The notes under the pieces: generated by a model
The model's input: only the letters and a program-made list of their open reading frames with translations
Databases searched by the model: none
What the model was told of the DNA's origin: nothing
Made by a program: the position numbers and the translations under genes
NCBI GenBank assembly: GCA_039105265.1
Contig: JAPFFF010000017.1
Coordinates: forward strand, 434,001 to 498,000
From: Tritrichomonas musculus
Taxonomy: Eukaryota; Parabasalia; Tritrichomonadida; Tritrichomonadidae
Length of the DNA: 64,000 nucleotides
Direction of reading: 5' to 3'
Part shown: in pieces, positions 26,986 through 36,480 of the stretch
How the letters are laid out: each line of letters starts with the position of its first letter
How positions within the stretch are numbered: position 1 is the first letter of the stretch

Positions 26986-27813
26986 TTATAAAATATGACT
27001 ACAATCAAAATCTCTAAAAATGATTGATTTTAATTGCTTCTGAGTTGGTATTAATGAATAAATGCTAGAATTTTGTTTGAATTCTAAAAGGCCAGGGTTA
27101 CTTACTGAATTTTCAAGCTCAAATTCTTGACCATACATATTTTTTGCGGTACTCTGTATTACTTTTGAAATTACATTTTGGTTTTCACTGTGTGATCCAA
27201 TTCCAGTATTATAAACATATTGAGTATTAAATTCAGGATTAACATCAACCACAGTCCGAATAAAGAGTTGCCGTGCACCAATTCGATTGAAACCATGTAA
27301 GTTTGTATTATACTTCTGAACTTTTGTTACTCTTTGAAATTGAATTTTAGATAAGTTAGTGAGCTCATCAGACAATGAACTAAAACGTTGCTGCTGAAAA
27401 ATTGAATCTTGCTTTAAAGCTTGAATTTGATTAGACAAATTTTGCTGTTGATTTTTTTCAACTTCTTTTATTTCTTGGCTTTGATTAGATGCATTTATTT
27501 GAAGATTTTTTCCCATTTCGCTTATTTGCTTTTTATCATCTTGCTGGATTTTAAATAACTGCTGTTGATTTGACTCTATTTCATTTATTAACATATTAAT
27601 ATTTTGCTGCGAATTAACTTTCATTTTCCTTATTTTTTTCTTAGAAAAAACATCTAAAGTTTTTCCAAATAAATAATTATTTTCATCTAACTCATTGCTA
27701 ATATTTGATTCAAAGAAATCCTCGTCTTCAGATGAATCAAAGGCTAAATCAAGATTTAATTTGATAATATCATTTCCAATAAACATATGAATAAAAAATA
27801 CAAACTTTTTCAT
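26986..27813 (-). CDS. Smr-domain protein with Gln-rich coiled coil
   Basis: The 275-residue protein (or 266 from the ATG at 27786) has an acidic N-terminus, a Gln/Asn-rich helical region (about 75-165) likely to form a coiled coil, and a C-terminal Smr domain. The domain shows TNLHGFNRIGARQLF (about 178-192), YNTGIGSHSENQN (about 207-219) and VSNPGLLEF (about 246-254), the three expected signatures. Smr domains act as RNA or DNA nucleases, and this one keeps the H-G, G-x-G-x-H-S and N-P-G positions. The similar but more worn protein at 20783-21349 suggests a small Smr family in this genome. It is divergent from the membrane protein gene at 27892. Confidence 0.72.
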   Translation of the reverse strand: MKKFVFFIHMFIGNDIIKLNLDLAFDSSEDEDFFESNISNELDENNYLFGKTLDVFSKKKIRKMKVNSQQNINMLINEIESNQQQLFKIQQDDKKQISEMGKNLQINASNQSQEIKEVEKNQQQNLSNQIQALKQDSIFQQQRFSSLSDELTNLSKIQFQRVTKVQKYNTNLHGFNRIGARQLFIRTVVDVNPEFNTQYVYNTGIGSHSENQNVISKVIQSTAKNMYGQEFELENSVSNPGLLEFKQNSSIYSLIPTQKQLKSIIFRDFDCSHIL

Positions 27814-27891
27814 AATATTGAATTCAATTGAAAGATTTCAATAATTCAGTTCAAAAAATCTTCCTGGAGACCGTTAGCAACAATAAATTTG

Positions 27892-28824
27892 ATGTATTAT
27901 AAAGAAAATGATATAGAACAAGTCAATACAAATCTTACTTGCCTTTTCGTTTGCCCAGCATTTAAATGCGAAATATGGGAAAATCTTGGACTGGGAGTTT
28001 TATTTCTTTTAACTGCTATGTTATGCTGCTATTATTTATTTGACAACTGGAGAAAGACAAAAAAGAAATGGAAAATATTCGACCAAACAATTTTATTTTG
28101 GATTACTCTCATTATTTTTTTATTGTTCAGAGGAATATTATCAATTGCTCCTATCAATTATAATTATCAGAAAGTTAAGTTAATATTTTTGGGATGCCAT
28201 CATATTTTATTATTTGTACCAATGTGCTTAGTAATTCTCATACTTTTTGATCTTTTGTTTACTTATCAAAATCCAGGTACAAATGCAATCAACTTTTTCA
28301 GATCACTTTTTGTACTCTTTTTAGCAACTTTTGTTGCATTAGGGGTTGCATTAAGCCTTATCGATTTAAATGATGATAACGATGATCCAGAAATGTCGCT
28401 TTCTTTATGGGTTGCATGCACTGATTTAATATTAATGATCTTTTTTGTTATACCAGCTATCAGCCTTTTAAAAGCAGTTACATATCCAATGGTTCAGCCA
28501 GAAGATAAAAATTGTGTTAATTTTTGCAGATTTGGGATTGCTCTTAACTTCTTAATTTTCTTTCTTAGGATGCTTTTTAACTTTTTACATTATATTGATG
28601 TTAATCCAATTCAGAACTGGCTAGTTAAAGGTAATGTAAGAAACGCTGTCAAGGTAAGTGACACCATTTATGTTCCATCCACAAATATTCGTATATATAA
28701 CTTCTTCTACTATCTTCTTTTTGACTTTACACCTGTTGTTTTGTCAATGATTGCTGTTAACTTGTTCAAAAAACATGACTTAATGTTTAACGAAAATCCA
28801 TATTACACAAAACAAAGCGATTAA
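27892..28824 (+). CDS. Multi-pass membrane protein with about seven helices
   Basis: The 310-residue protein starts at the ATG at 27892. Hydrophobic segments lie at about residues 33-50, 69-85, 102-125, 135-158, 168-190, 211-232 and 265-285. Seven helices with short loops and a short C-terminal tail (ENPYYTKQSD) fit a seven-helix receptor-like or THH1/TOM1/TOM3-like protein. The first loop has several Cys (TCLFVCPAFKCEIW). I do not see a diagnostic receptor motif, so only the topology is supported. It is divergent from the Smr gene with a 78-bp gap. Confidence 0.65.
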   Translation: MYYKENDIEQVNTNLTCLFVCPAFKCEIWENLGLGVLFLLTAMLCCYYLFDNWRKTKKKWKIFDQTILFWITLIIFLLFRGILSIAPINYNYQKVKLIFLGCHHILLFVPMCLVILILFDLLFTYQNPGTNAINFFRSLFVLFLATFVALGVALSLIDLNDDNDDPEMSLSLWVACTDLILMIFFVIPAISLLKAVTYPMVQPEDKNCVNFCRFGIALNFLIFFLRMLFNFLHYIDVNPIQNWLVKGNVRNAVKVSDTIYVPSTNIRIYNFFYYLLFDFTPVVLSMIAVNLFKKHDLMFNENPYYTKQSD

Positions 28825-28938
28825 TATTAATCAACTATTTTTTTTTTTTTTTTCTAAAACTATTTATTACTTTGTTCATTATGCATATCAATATATATAT
28901 ATATTTTAAAAAAATATCAATAATTAATCTATATTATT

Positions 28939-31353
28939 TTAATCATACAAATCATAGTCAAGAGCACGCAGAATATCATCATAGGATGTTACTTCTTTGG
29001 GAGGCTTGACATATTCTGAAGGCAATGAATCTTCAAAAGGAGATATCACATATCTCAAAAAACTTTCTGAATCAAATTTAGCTGAGACAGGAGCAATGAA
29101 AGGAGTAATAGAATTAATCTTCATATTATCTCGAATAAAAAGTGGCCAATTTGAATCTGAACGAGGCTGTACCGAATCATTTTTATCTATCAAAGAAAAT
29201 TTCATTTTTCTTATTGAAGAAGAAAATTCTTTCATATTATCGGGTCCAAATTGATTATGAATAAAAGGTAACAAAAAACGCATGAACAACTCTGATTCAA
29301 AAACATTTGCAAGAGATAAAATAACATTATTAAAAAGCTTTAAAATCGAATTACATGATGCTTTTTGCCATCCTGATGATAATATAATTTTAAATACCAT
29401 AGATAAAGCTGATCTTACAATTTCTGTTAGATCCATTGGTTGAAATTCTACAACCGCAGTTTCAATACATTTTCTTATTAGGTTATTCAAAATAAGCTCA
29501 GGAGAACTTTTTGAATTGGCCAAAGAAAAAGTGAATATTGGAATGTTTTCACTTTTACATTCTGTAGTATCTTCACAATGTAAAATAGCCCCAACATCAT
29601 TCATATATTTTTGCAATCGTTTTCGTACAATTGACATGTAAACATGGCTCTTTTTACATATTGAAGATACCATTTTTGAGTTACCAAGATAAATAATATC
29701 ATTTTTCATTGTCAAATTAAATCTGTTATTTAAACAATCACGGACAAATCCAGCACTTGGAGAATCATCAGAATCGTTTATGACAATAGAAATATAACAA
29801 AATGGCGGTAAGGATGATGGAATCATTGAAACAAAATTAAAAAGTTGTGGCTTGAGAACCTTTTTTTTCATCTTCATAATACAGGGAAAGTAAATAGCTG
29901 GTTCTTCAGAAATGCTTTCCCCACTTTCCTCATTTCCTTGAATAGAAATGGGAGATGATGCAATTTGAAGGGAAGGACTAACTTGATTCTCTTCTTGAGC
30001 TTCACTGGATACTAACGAAAAAGTGCTTTCCTCATGCTTTGCTTCTTCTTTTACTGGGGTTTCAATTTTCTTGAATAAAAAAGGTTTTGGTGATGGCGGC
30101 TTAAATATTATTTGATTAACATCTGATGTCTGAGATGATATATTATTAACATTCTCTATTTCGTTTTGTTCTTGTATATTTGTTTCAATTTCAGGTTTAA
30201 TGTCAACTTCACTTCTAATTTCAGGTATATTATTGACTTTACTTTCGGTTATTGTGGGAATATTATTTTGGGTTGGTTTGAATATAAAAAATTCAAGTAA
30301 TGGCAAACTTTCATATCTCCTTCTAATAGAAGAAGGCAAAGGAAGAGCAGGCGGGGCAGTAATTGATGGCTGCGCATTTTTATCAAAAGTAAAAACGTCA
30401 TTATTTTGGCTGTTTGGATCAGGTATAAGTGAAAAGTTTTTTTCAAACATTTGGAAGTATTCGTTTGGTAATTCAAGAAATGATGTGAAGAAATTTTTAT
30501 TGAATTTGTGCCTACCAAGAGCTTTTTTCATTGCATGAAATGTCATGAAATAAAAAGTAGGAACATTTTGAAGAGCCATTGCTGCAAATTGAATTGATGC
30601 TGAATCAATGATTTTAATAAAATCAGGAATTCTATTTGAAATAATTGATTGACGAAGATTGATTACATTTCTTATTGCGGTAGTCTCAAATAAATCTTTC
30701 GGAATTGTTAATAATTGGGGTAAAAACTGGCCGGCATCATTTGGTACATATTTTAATAAATAAAAAGATCTGAAATCAGATTCAAAAGGATAATGCAATC
30801 CTGTTTTTCTGAAAAAAGTATCATATTGATCGTTTAAAGATGAAAACATGTTAGTCATAATTTGGAGATTCATAATATGATCAAAAGAATCTCTATCGCA
30901 AATATTTGGGAATTTTACACCTGCCCAAATGAAATAAAGAATCATTGTTTGATAAATTTCGATAACTTCTTTTCCTTCAAGATGCTGAATAGTTATATCA
31001 GTACAAATTGCACGAAAACGTCCTCGTAAATACATATATAGGTCAATTTCTGTTGTTTTTGGTAAAGTATTTAGTCTTTTAGCTATAACAAAATTTAAAA
31101 TATGTTGAATTGTTTTTTGAAGTACAGGAAGAGGACGGACATCATCTGATTTAATCGAGTCAAATCTGCTAGAATCACTTCGATGAAATTTTGCAATAGC
31201 ATATTTTTCATTAAAATTATTTGATTCATCAAATTCGAATGGAGAAAGTTCATTTTTATTCAACTCAATATCTCTTTCTGGGCACATGTTTAAACATGTA
31301 CCAACCATAATATTTTCTCCAATATTTTTTTTACCAGTGCTATAGAATTCCAT
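28939..31353 (-). CDS. SAC3/GANP family protein (mRNA export, TREX-2 type)
   Basis: The 804-residue protein begins with the family signature: VGTCLNMCPERDIE (residues 17-30), then AIAKFHRSD and VRPLPVLQKTIQHIL, ending the first block by residue 90. A helical repeat region typical of SAC3/GANP follows to about residue 300. In other eukaryotes this family scaffolds the TREX-2 complex that links transcription to export at nuclear pores. Residues about 330-490 are low-complexity with Pro, Glu and Ser. The C-terminal 300 residues look folded but are not recognised. The gene is divergent from the RecQ helicase gene with a 119-bp gap. Confidence 0.88.
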   Translation of the reverse strand: MEFYSTGKKNIGENIMVGTCLNMCPERDIELNKNELSPFEFDESNNFNEKYAIAKFHRSDSSRFDSIKSDDVRPLPVLQKTIQHILNFVIAKRLNTLPKTTEIDLYMYLRGRFRAICTDITIQHLEGKEVIEIYQTMILYFIWAGVKFPNICDRDSFDHIMNLQIMTNMFSSLNDQYDTFFRKTGLHYPFESDFRSFYLLKYVPNDAGQFLPQLLTIPKDLFETTAIRNVINLRQSIISNRIPDFIKIIDSASIQFAAMALQNVPTFYFMTFHAMKKALGRHKFNKNFFTSFLELPNEYFQMFEKNFSLIPDPNSQNNDVFTFDKNAQPSITAPPALPLPSSIRRRYESLPLLEFFIFKPTQNNIPTITESKVNNIPEIRSEVDIKPEIETNIQEQNEIENVNNISSQTSDVNQIIFKPPSPKPFLFKKIETPVKEEAKHEESTFSLVSSEAQEENQVSPSLQIASSPISIQGNEESGESISEEPAIYFPCIMKMKKKVLKPQLFNFVSMIPSSLPPFCYISIVINDSDDSPSAGFVRDCLNNRFNLTMKNDIIYLGNSKMVSSICKKSHVYMSIVRKRLQKYMNDVGAILHCEDTTECKSENIPIFTFSLANSKSSPELILNNLIRKCIETAVVEFQPMDLTEIVRSALSMVFKIILSSGWQKASCNSILKLFNNVILSLANVFESELFMRFLLPFIHNQFGPDNMKEFSSSIRKMKFSLIDKNDSVQPRSDSNWPLFIRDNMKINSITPFIAPVSAKFDSESFLRYVISPFEDSLPSEYVKPPKEVTSYDDILRALDYDLYD

Positions 31354-31472
31354 TTTTTAATAAGGTGAAAAAAAGGTAAAAAAATTAACCTCTAATGATA
31401 CTTCTCAAAATTGTAAAAACTTTTTGAAGAAGAAGAAATAAACAGATTTTTAAATCTTTTGCACCTCATGAT

Positions 31473-34400
31473 ATGAAATCGAATTTGAATCAAATCAGTG
31501 AATCTCGCGAAAAAAATCCCCAAAAAATGTTTTCATTTTCAGCAAATAAGACTTCATTTCTTCATTCGCTTCCAAATGATGAAATTAATCAGATCTTCAG
31601 CCAAACAATACCAAAAGAAAACTTTAATGATTCAACAAATTCGCAACCAATTTCTGAAGGAAATATGACACAAAAAGCTCGTTTTCTTTCAGAAATTTCA
31701 AATTCCAACGAACATCCGAATTCTAGTTTTACTGAAGATCATTCCTTTAAAAAAATATATACTGATCAGAAAAAAACAAAGTTATCTCCAAATACCAGAT
31801 CTTTATCAGAAAATGTAACAACAAATAATCCAACAATCGCTGCCAACATTAATCCGATTTCTAAAGTTACCTATAATCCTGAAAAAAATAAAGAGAAAAT
31901 TAAAAATTTTTTGAAAAAGGCAAATAAAACCAATAATTTCTCATCTCAAAATCAGTTTTCAACTAAGTCATCCCATTCCGTTGATTTTTCTAATTTTTCA
32001 ATATCATTAGGAAAAAAAATTAATAAACCACCTACTTCAATTTCACTCCAAAACAACCCTAATCCTAATTCAACCAACGTAGATTCAATTCATAATTATA
32101 ATTTCACCGAGCACAAGGTAAACATATCTGACCTAGATAAAACTATGAATACTCCAAAATTAACTAAAAATAGCGAAAATCATACTGAAATCAAACCAAC
32201 TCTTAAAAGTATAATTTTTAATGAAACAAGCACTGACATAGATATAAAAAATAATACCAAAAATCCGATAATTGAAACAAAAAGAGCAGATTCAGTTCAA
32301 TCAAATATCATACCAATTATAAATAAAGAAAATTTTGATGATACAAAAGAAACATCCCAAATTCCAACCGCAAAAAGCATAAAATTCATACCAGAAAAAA
32401 CAGTATCTATTGTAAAAGACCATGATTCAACTGACAAAAATGTTAACTTGTTTGTGACAAATGAGAGCCCCAGAAATGAAAAAATAGAAATTGAACGACC
32501 AAAGTCAGTTCAACCAAAATTAATACCTATTTTAAAGAATGTAAAAAAAGAGCCTAACAGTGAATCAGTAGAAACGCATGGAAACCTTCAAAAATCAAAT
32601 AAAACGCTGAAAAAAGAGAAATTGTTACCAGCAAGAACAATATCAATGCCCAGAGATAAAAAATCAACTGAATCAAAAGAAAATACCCAATCACCAAAAA
32701 AGACATATATTAGACAAAATTCAATTGAACAACCATTAAATCAAACAGATAAAGAAAGTTCTTTCCTTGATCAACAACACAAATTATTATCAGATCTCAG
32801 AGCAAGTGCAGAAAATGTTACAAACGAAATCAGCAACCATTTTTTACAAGAGCAAGAAGAGTCAGAAGTTCAACGACTTCGTGAACGACGAAGAGATATT
32901 TGGTCTCAAATTGAGAAAATAGAAAATTCAATTCAAAAATATTCGAACAGCGAAAGCGACGTATCCGCATCACCTAAATCACCATATCAATTTTCTTGTG
33001 ATTCAGAACCAAGTAGTGACATGTCTCGAGAAAATTCTCAACCATATTCTAAAAAAGAAAGTTATCTTGAAGTATTTCCAGATGATCGTTTCTATTCAAA
33101 TTCCATTGATCCAGTATTATTACAAAAGTTGACGAAAATTAATCAGGAAGTTTTTCACCATACAAACTTTCGTGGCTGCCAATCAGCAGCTATTGCATCC
33201 GCTCTTCAACACAAAGATATTCTTGTTTTAATGCCTACAGGTGGTGGTAAATCACTGATCTATCAAATGGCCGGCTATATTGAAAATAAATTGACCATCG
33301 TCATATCTCCATTAATATCATTAATCATAGATCAGATGAGGTCTTTGGAAAAATTCAACTTAACATGCTCAGCCTTTCTTGGTGATACAGGATCACAAGA
33401 ATATCTTGACATTATACACAAAATAGAATCAAATGAGACACTTTTTGTATTTTTGACACCTGAAAAATTGATACAATCAGACGTTATTTTGAATTTTCTG
33501 ATTGATATCAATAAAAAAGGATTAATTGGTCGATTTGTAATTGATGAAGCACATTGTGTTTCTCAATGGGGACATGATTTTCGACCATCATACAAAAATC
33601 TTCATATTTTGAAGCAATTTTTCAACAACGTCCCTTTGATGGCTCTAACGGCAACAGCTACAGAAAAAGTACAAAATGACATTGCAGTAGCCTTAAAAAT
33701 GAACGATTGTATGGTATTCAAAATGTCATTTAATAGACCAAATTTAATTTATGAAGTTGTAGAAAAGAAAGACACGAATCAATCATATCAAACCATTCTC
33801 CAATTCATACAAAATCATCATTTAAAGAACAAAAGCGGACTCATCTTTTGTATGTCTGCTAATGATACTGAATCACTTTGTAACTTTCTGACCAATTATA
33901 ATCTCAAATGTCGTTATTATCATGGACAAATGAAGAATATTAAAGAAAGACATGAAGTTCAACGTCTTTGGACAAACGGGAAAGTAAAGATTGTTATTGC
34001 TACAATGGCATTTGGAATGGGAATAGATAAAGCCGATGTTCGTTTTGTTATCCATCATACAATTCCAAAAAGTCTGGATGCTTTTTATCAAGAAAGTGGC
34101 CGAGCAGGCCGAGATGGGAAGATTGCATATTGCCTAATTTTGTACAACGTGATGGATGTTTTGAGAGTGAAGCGTGCAATAACACGTGATTATCGATCAA
34201 TGCTAAATGGTAATGATGAAGACAATTATATTGACGATAACGACAATGATATCGATACTTCTGAGAAAAGTTACTCAACTGATATCGACGCCATAGATGA
34301 AAACGATGATGATATTGATTCTGATGATGGCGATATTGAATCATTAAACATAATTACAAAGAAGAGAAGAAAAGATAACGCATCAGTTTTACATGATTTG

Positions 34401-35516
34401 GAACTTTTCCAATCAATTGAAAATTTCTGCAATGATCATAAAACATGCAGAAGAGTGATGATGATGAATTACTTTAATGAAGATTTCGATCAGAAAGATT
34501 GTAATGAAACATGTGATAATTGCATTCGAAGAGAAAAAGGAACCATAAAATTCGTCCAACTTGACATGACACAAGCAGCAATTGAATTAATTAGCATTGT
34601 TAATGCCATCAACCAAAGCAGACCTAACTCAAAGCCTTACCCAACCGTTAGGCATGTTGTTAGTGTTTACATGGGCGTAAATAATGGAACCATCCGTTTA
34701 TGCCTCGATTCAAAATTGCCTGAATATGGAAGAGGAGTCAATTTTAAATCAAGAGAATCATTTTTGTATAGAGTGTTTCCAATTCTCGTTTCTAGAGAGG
34801 TTTTGAATGAAAAATTGAAAAGTTTGTCACATGGGACAATCACTATTTATTCACCTGGCAAAAATTTTAGTCAATTCATGACAACGAAATTACCAAAGAT
34901 TATGATTGATTATGACTACGAACCCAAAGTGTTGGTCCCCGAAGGAATGGCTCTATGGGAAAAGCAACTGTATTTGTCTCTGATTAATGTTAGAGATCGA
35001 ATAGCTGACGAAAATGGTGAATTCCCATCATCATTATTAACATTCGACTCTCTTAAAAAATTGACAATAGAGAAGCCGAAAACAATAGAGGAATTTAATG
35101 CGATTTTACCCAATTTGGACCAGAAAATTGTCGATTTATGTGGAAATAAATTAATCAATGCAATTATTAAATTTGTAGAAAATGTGAAAAAGAACCCGAC
35201 ATTAATGGGAATTCAACGATCGCAATCCAATCCAATACCTGCTAAACAACAACTGAGTAGGACTGACCAAAAGAAGGATATTACTCCTCCTTCAAGACCA
35301 AGATCAGTCGATCCTAATAAAAATCAAGGCCATCCTTTTCTTGCTTCCAGTGCCGATAAATTTAAATCAAAAAAATTAATTAAAAAGAATGATAATGATG
35401 ATGATGGAAATAAAAAAGAAAATACAGATGATGACAAGCAAAGGCAAAAGAAAGAGCAAGATACTGCAAAAAATGCTCGGAGTAATTTCATAAATAAATT
35501 GAAAGGAGCATTTTAA
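31473..35516 (+). CDS. RecQ family DNA helicase, BLM/Sgs1-like
   Basis: The 1,347-residue protein has a long disordered N-terminus (1-555) rich in Asn, Lys and Ser. The helicase core follows: FRGCQSAAI (motif 0), LMPTGGGKS (Walker A, 586-594), VIDEAHCVSQWGHDFRP (DEAH at 691-694), ALTATAT (motif III) and GRAGRDGK (motif VI, about 876-883). A zinc-binding region with Cys-x-x-Cys (CDNC, 1014-1017) and a winged-helix part come next, then an HRDC domain (about 1158-1235, ALWEKQLYLSLINVRDRIA). This full set is typical of BLM/Sgs1, which resolve recombination intermediates. Unusually, a 60-residue Asp-rich insertion (about 910-968) separates motif VI from the zinc region. A basic tail ends the protein. 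Confidence 0.93.
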   Translation: MKSNLNQISESREKNPQKMFSFSANKTSFLHSLPNDEINQIFSQTIPKENFNDSTNSQPISEGNMTQKARFLSEISNSNEHPNSSFTEDHSFKKIYTDQKKTKLSPNTRSLSENVTTNNPTIAANINPISKVTYNPEKNKEKIKNFLKKANKTNNFSSQNQFSTKSSHSVDFSNFSISLGKKINKPPTSISLQNNPNPNSTNVDSIHNYNFTEHKVNISDLDKTMNTPKLTKNSENHTEIKPTLKSIIFNETSTDIDIKNNTKNPIIETKRADSVQSNIIPIINKENFDDTKETSQIPTAKSIKFIPEKTVSIVKDHDSTDKNVNLFVTNESPRNEKIEIERPKSVQPKLIPILKNVKKEPNSESVETHGNLQKSNKTLKKEKLLPARTISMPRDKKSTESKENTQSPKKTYIRQNSIEQPLNQTDKESSFLDQQHKLLSDLRASAENVTNEISNHFLQEQEESEVQRLRERRRDIWSQIEKIENSIQKYSNSESDVSASPKSPYQFSCDSEPSSDMSRENSQPYSKKESYLEVFPDDRFYSNSIDPVLLQKLTKINQEVFHHTNFRGCQSAAIASALQHKDILVLMPTGGGKSLIYQMAGYIENKLTIVISPLISLIIDQMRSLEKFNLTCSAFLGDTGSQEYLDIIHKIESNETLFVFLTPEKLIQSDVILNFLIDINKKGLIGRFVIDEAHCVSQWGHDFRPSYKNLHILKQFFNNVPLMALTATATEKVQNDIAVALKMNDCMVFKMSFNRPNLIYEVVEKKDTNQSYQTILQFIQNHHLKNKSGLIFCMSANDTESLCNFLTNYNLKCRYYHGQMKNIKERHEVQRLWTNGKVKIVIATMAFGMGIDKADVRFVIHHTIPKSLDAFYQESGRAGRDGKIAYCLILYNVMDVLRVKRAITRDYRSMLNGNDEDNYIDDNDNDIDTSEKSYSTDIDAIDENDDDIDSDDGDIESLNIITKKRRKDNASVLHDLELFQSIENFCNDHKTCRRVMMMNYFNEDFDQKDCNETCDNCIRREKGTIKFVQLDMTQAAIELISIVNAINQSRPNSKPYPTVRHVVSVYMGVNNGTIRLCLDSKLPEYGRGVNFKSRESFLYRVFPILVSREVLNEKLKSLSHGTITIYSPGKNFSQFMTTKLPKIMIDYDYEPKVLVPEGMALWEKQLYLSLINVRDRIADENGEFPSSLLTFDSLKKLTIEKPKTIEEFNAILPNLDQKIVDLCGNKLINAIIKFVENVKKNPTLMGIQRSQSNPIPAKQQLSRTDQKKDITPPSRPRSVDPNKNQGHPFLASSADKFKSKKLIKKNDNDDDGNKKENTDDDKQRQKKEQDTAKNARSNFINKLKGAF

Positions 35517-35695
35517 AATTTCACATGGATCTTTTAAAAATGCAATTAGTTAGGAAGTTTATCGACGTTTTCTAGTTAATCGCGTTAATCATTTTCTATT
35601 TTCATGCTTTACTCATATATGTAAACATTATTATTTGTTGGCTAAGCTTGCTTTTTTTTTTATCAAAATTACGATAAGAAATTAATAACGTATTA

Positions 35696-36343
35696 ATGAT
35701 TGAACTACGACCTGAAGATATTAAAAGAAGAGACGAAGTTTGCAAAAAAATACCGGAAGGAGAAATGTATACAACATGCTTGATTCGAAAACGAAAAACA
35801 AAAAGCGGAAAAGACCGATTTTATATATACAATTCAAATGATCAACTTGAAATCGCTGCAGAATGCGAAATTTATAAAGATTGCAATTTCACCGTTAGTC
35901 TAGAATCTATTGAATTCAGCAAAGAAAGCCCTTATAAAATTGCAGAATTAATTCATCGCCGTTATGATAATTTTTACTTTGCACAGGTTTTTCAAGGTGG
36001 GACTTTTCAAAAGTATATGGTAATCAAATTTCTTTCACATTATCAGAAAAAAAGCCGTAAGAGAAAAATTCAAATCGAATTTGAACCAATTTCTGGTATA
36101 AACGAAATATTAATTCAAGCTGATGATTTTAATGAATCATATCGATCATATTTTCCAGATTTATGTGATAAAATAGAGTCTTCTAGCAAAAATTTTTTAA
36201 TAACATCTGAAAAAAGAAACCTTTGCTTCTCGCTTGCAAAAATGTATAAAGACGAATTTCATCTTGCAATTTCGAGTCCATTGAGTATACTAGATGGTTT
36301 TTTAATTGCTTTAAGTACATTTCATATTTTGAAAAATGAATGA
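35696..36343 (+). CDS. Tubby-like C-terminal domain protein
   Basis: The 215-residue protein is almost entirely one beta-rich domain. The end, LAKMYKDEFHLAISSPLSILDGFLIALSTF (split here as MYKDEFHLAISSPLS then GFLIALSTF, about 181-210), matches the Tubby C-terminal helix with K-D-x-F-x-L-x-x-x-x-P-L-S followed by F-x-I-A-L-S-x-F. The start, RFYIYNSNDQLEIAAECE, is also like Tubby/LURP strands. Tubby domains bind phosphoinositides and act in membrane-linked signalling or ciliary traffic; the latter is possible in a flagellated cell. The protein lacks an N-terminal extension. Confidence 0.7.
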   Translation: MIELRPEDIKRRDEVCKKIPEGEMYTTCLIRKRKTKSGKDRFYIYNSNDQLEIAAECEIYKDCNFTVSLESIEFSKESPYKIAELIHRRYDNFYFAQVFQGGTFQKYMVIKFLSHYQKKSRKRKIQIEFEPISGINEILIQADDFNESYRSYFPDLCDKIESSSKNFLITSEKRNLCFSLAKMYKDEFHLAISSPLSILDGFLIALSTFHILKNE

Positions 36344-36480
36344 ATATTTTGTATGTTTGTTTTGAATAAAATTCTCAAAAATCTCGCAACTTTTTAATAA
36401 CAATATGAAAATTTTTTAAACAATTTTTGTTAGAATAATAAACTTTTTATGAGGAATACTAATATTGAAAAATAATTTTA

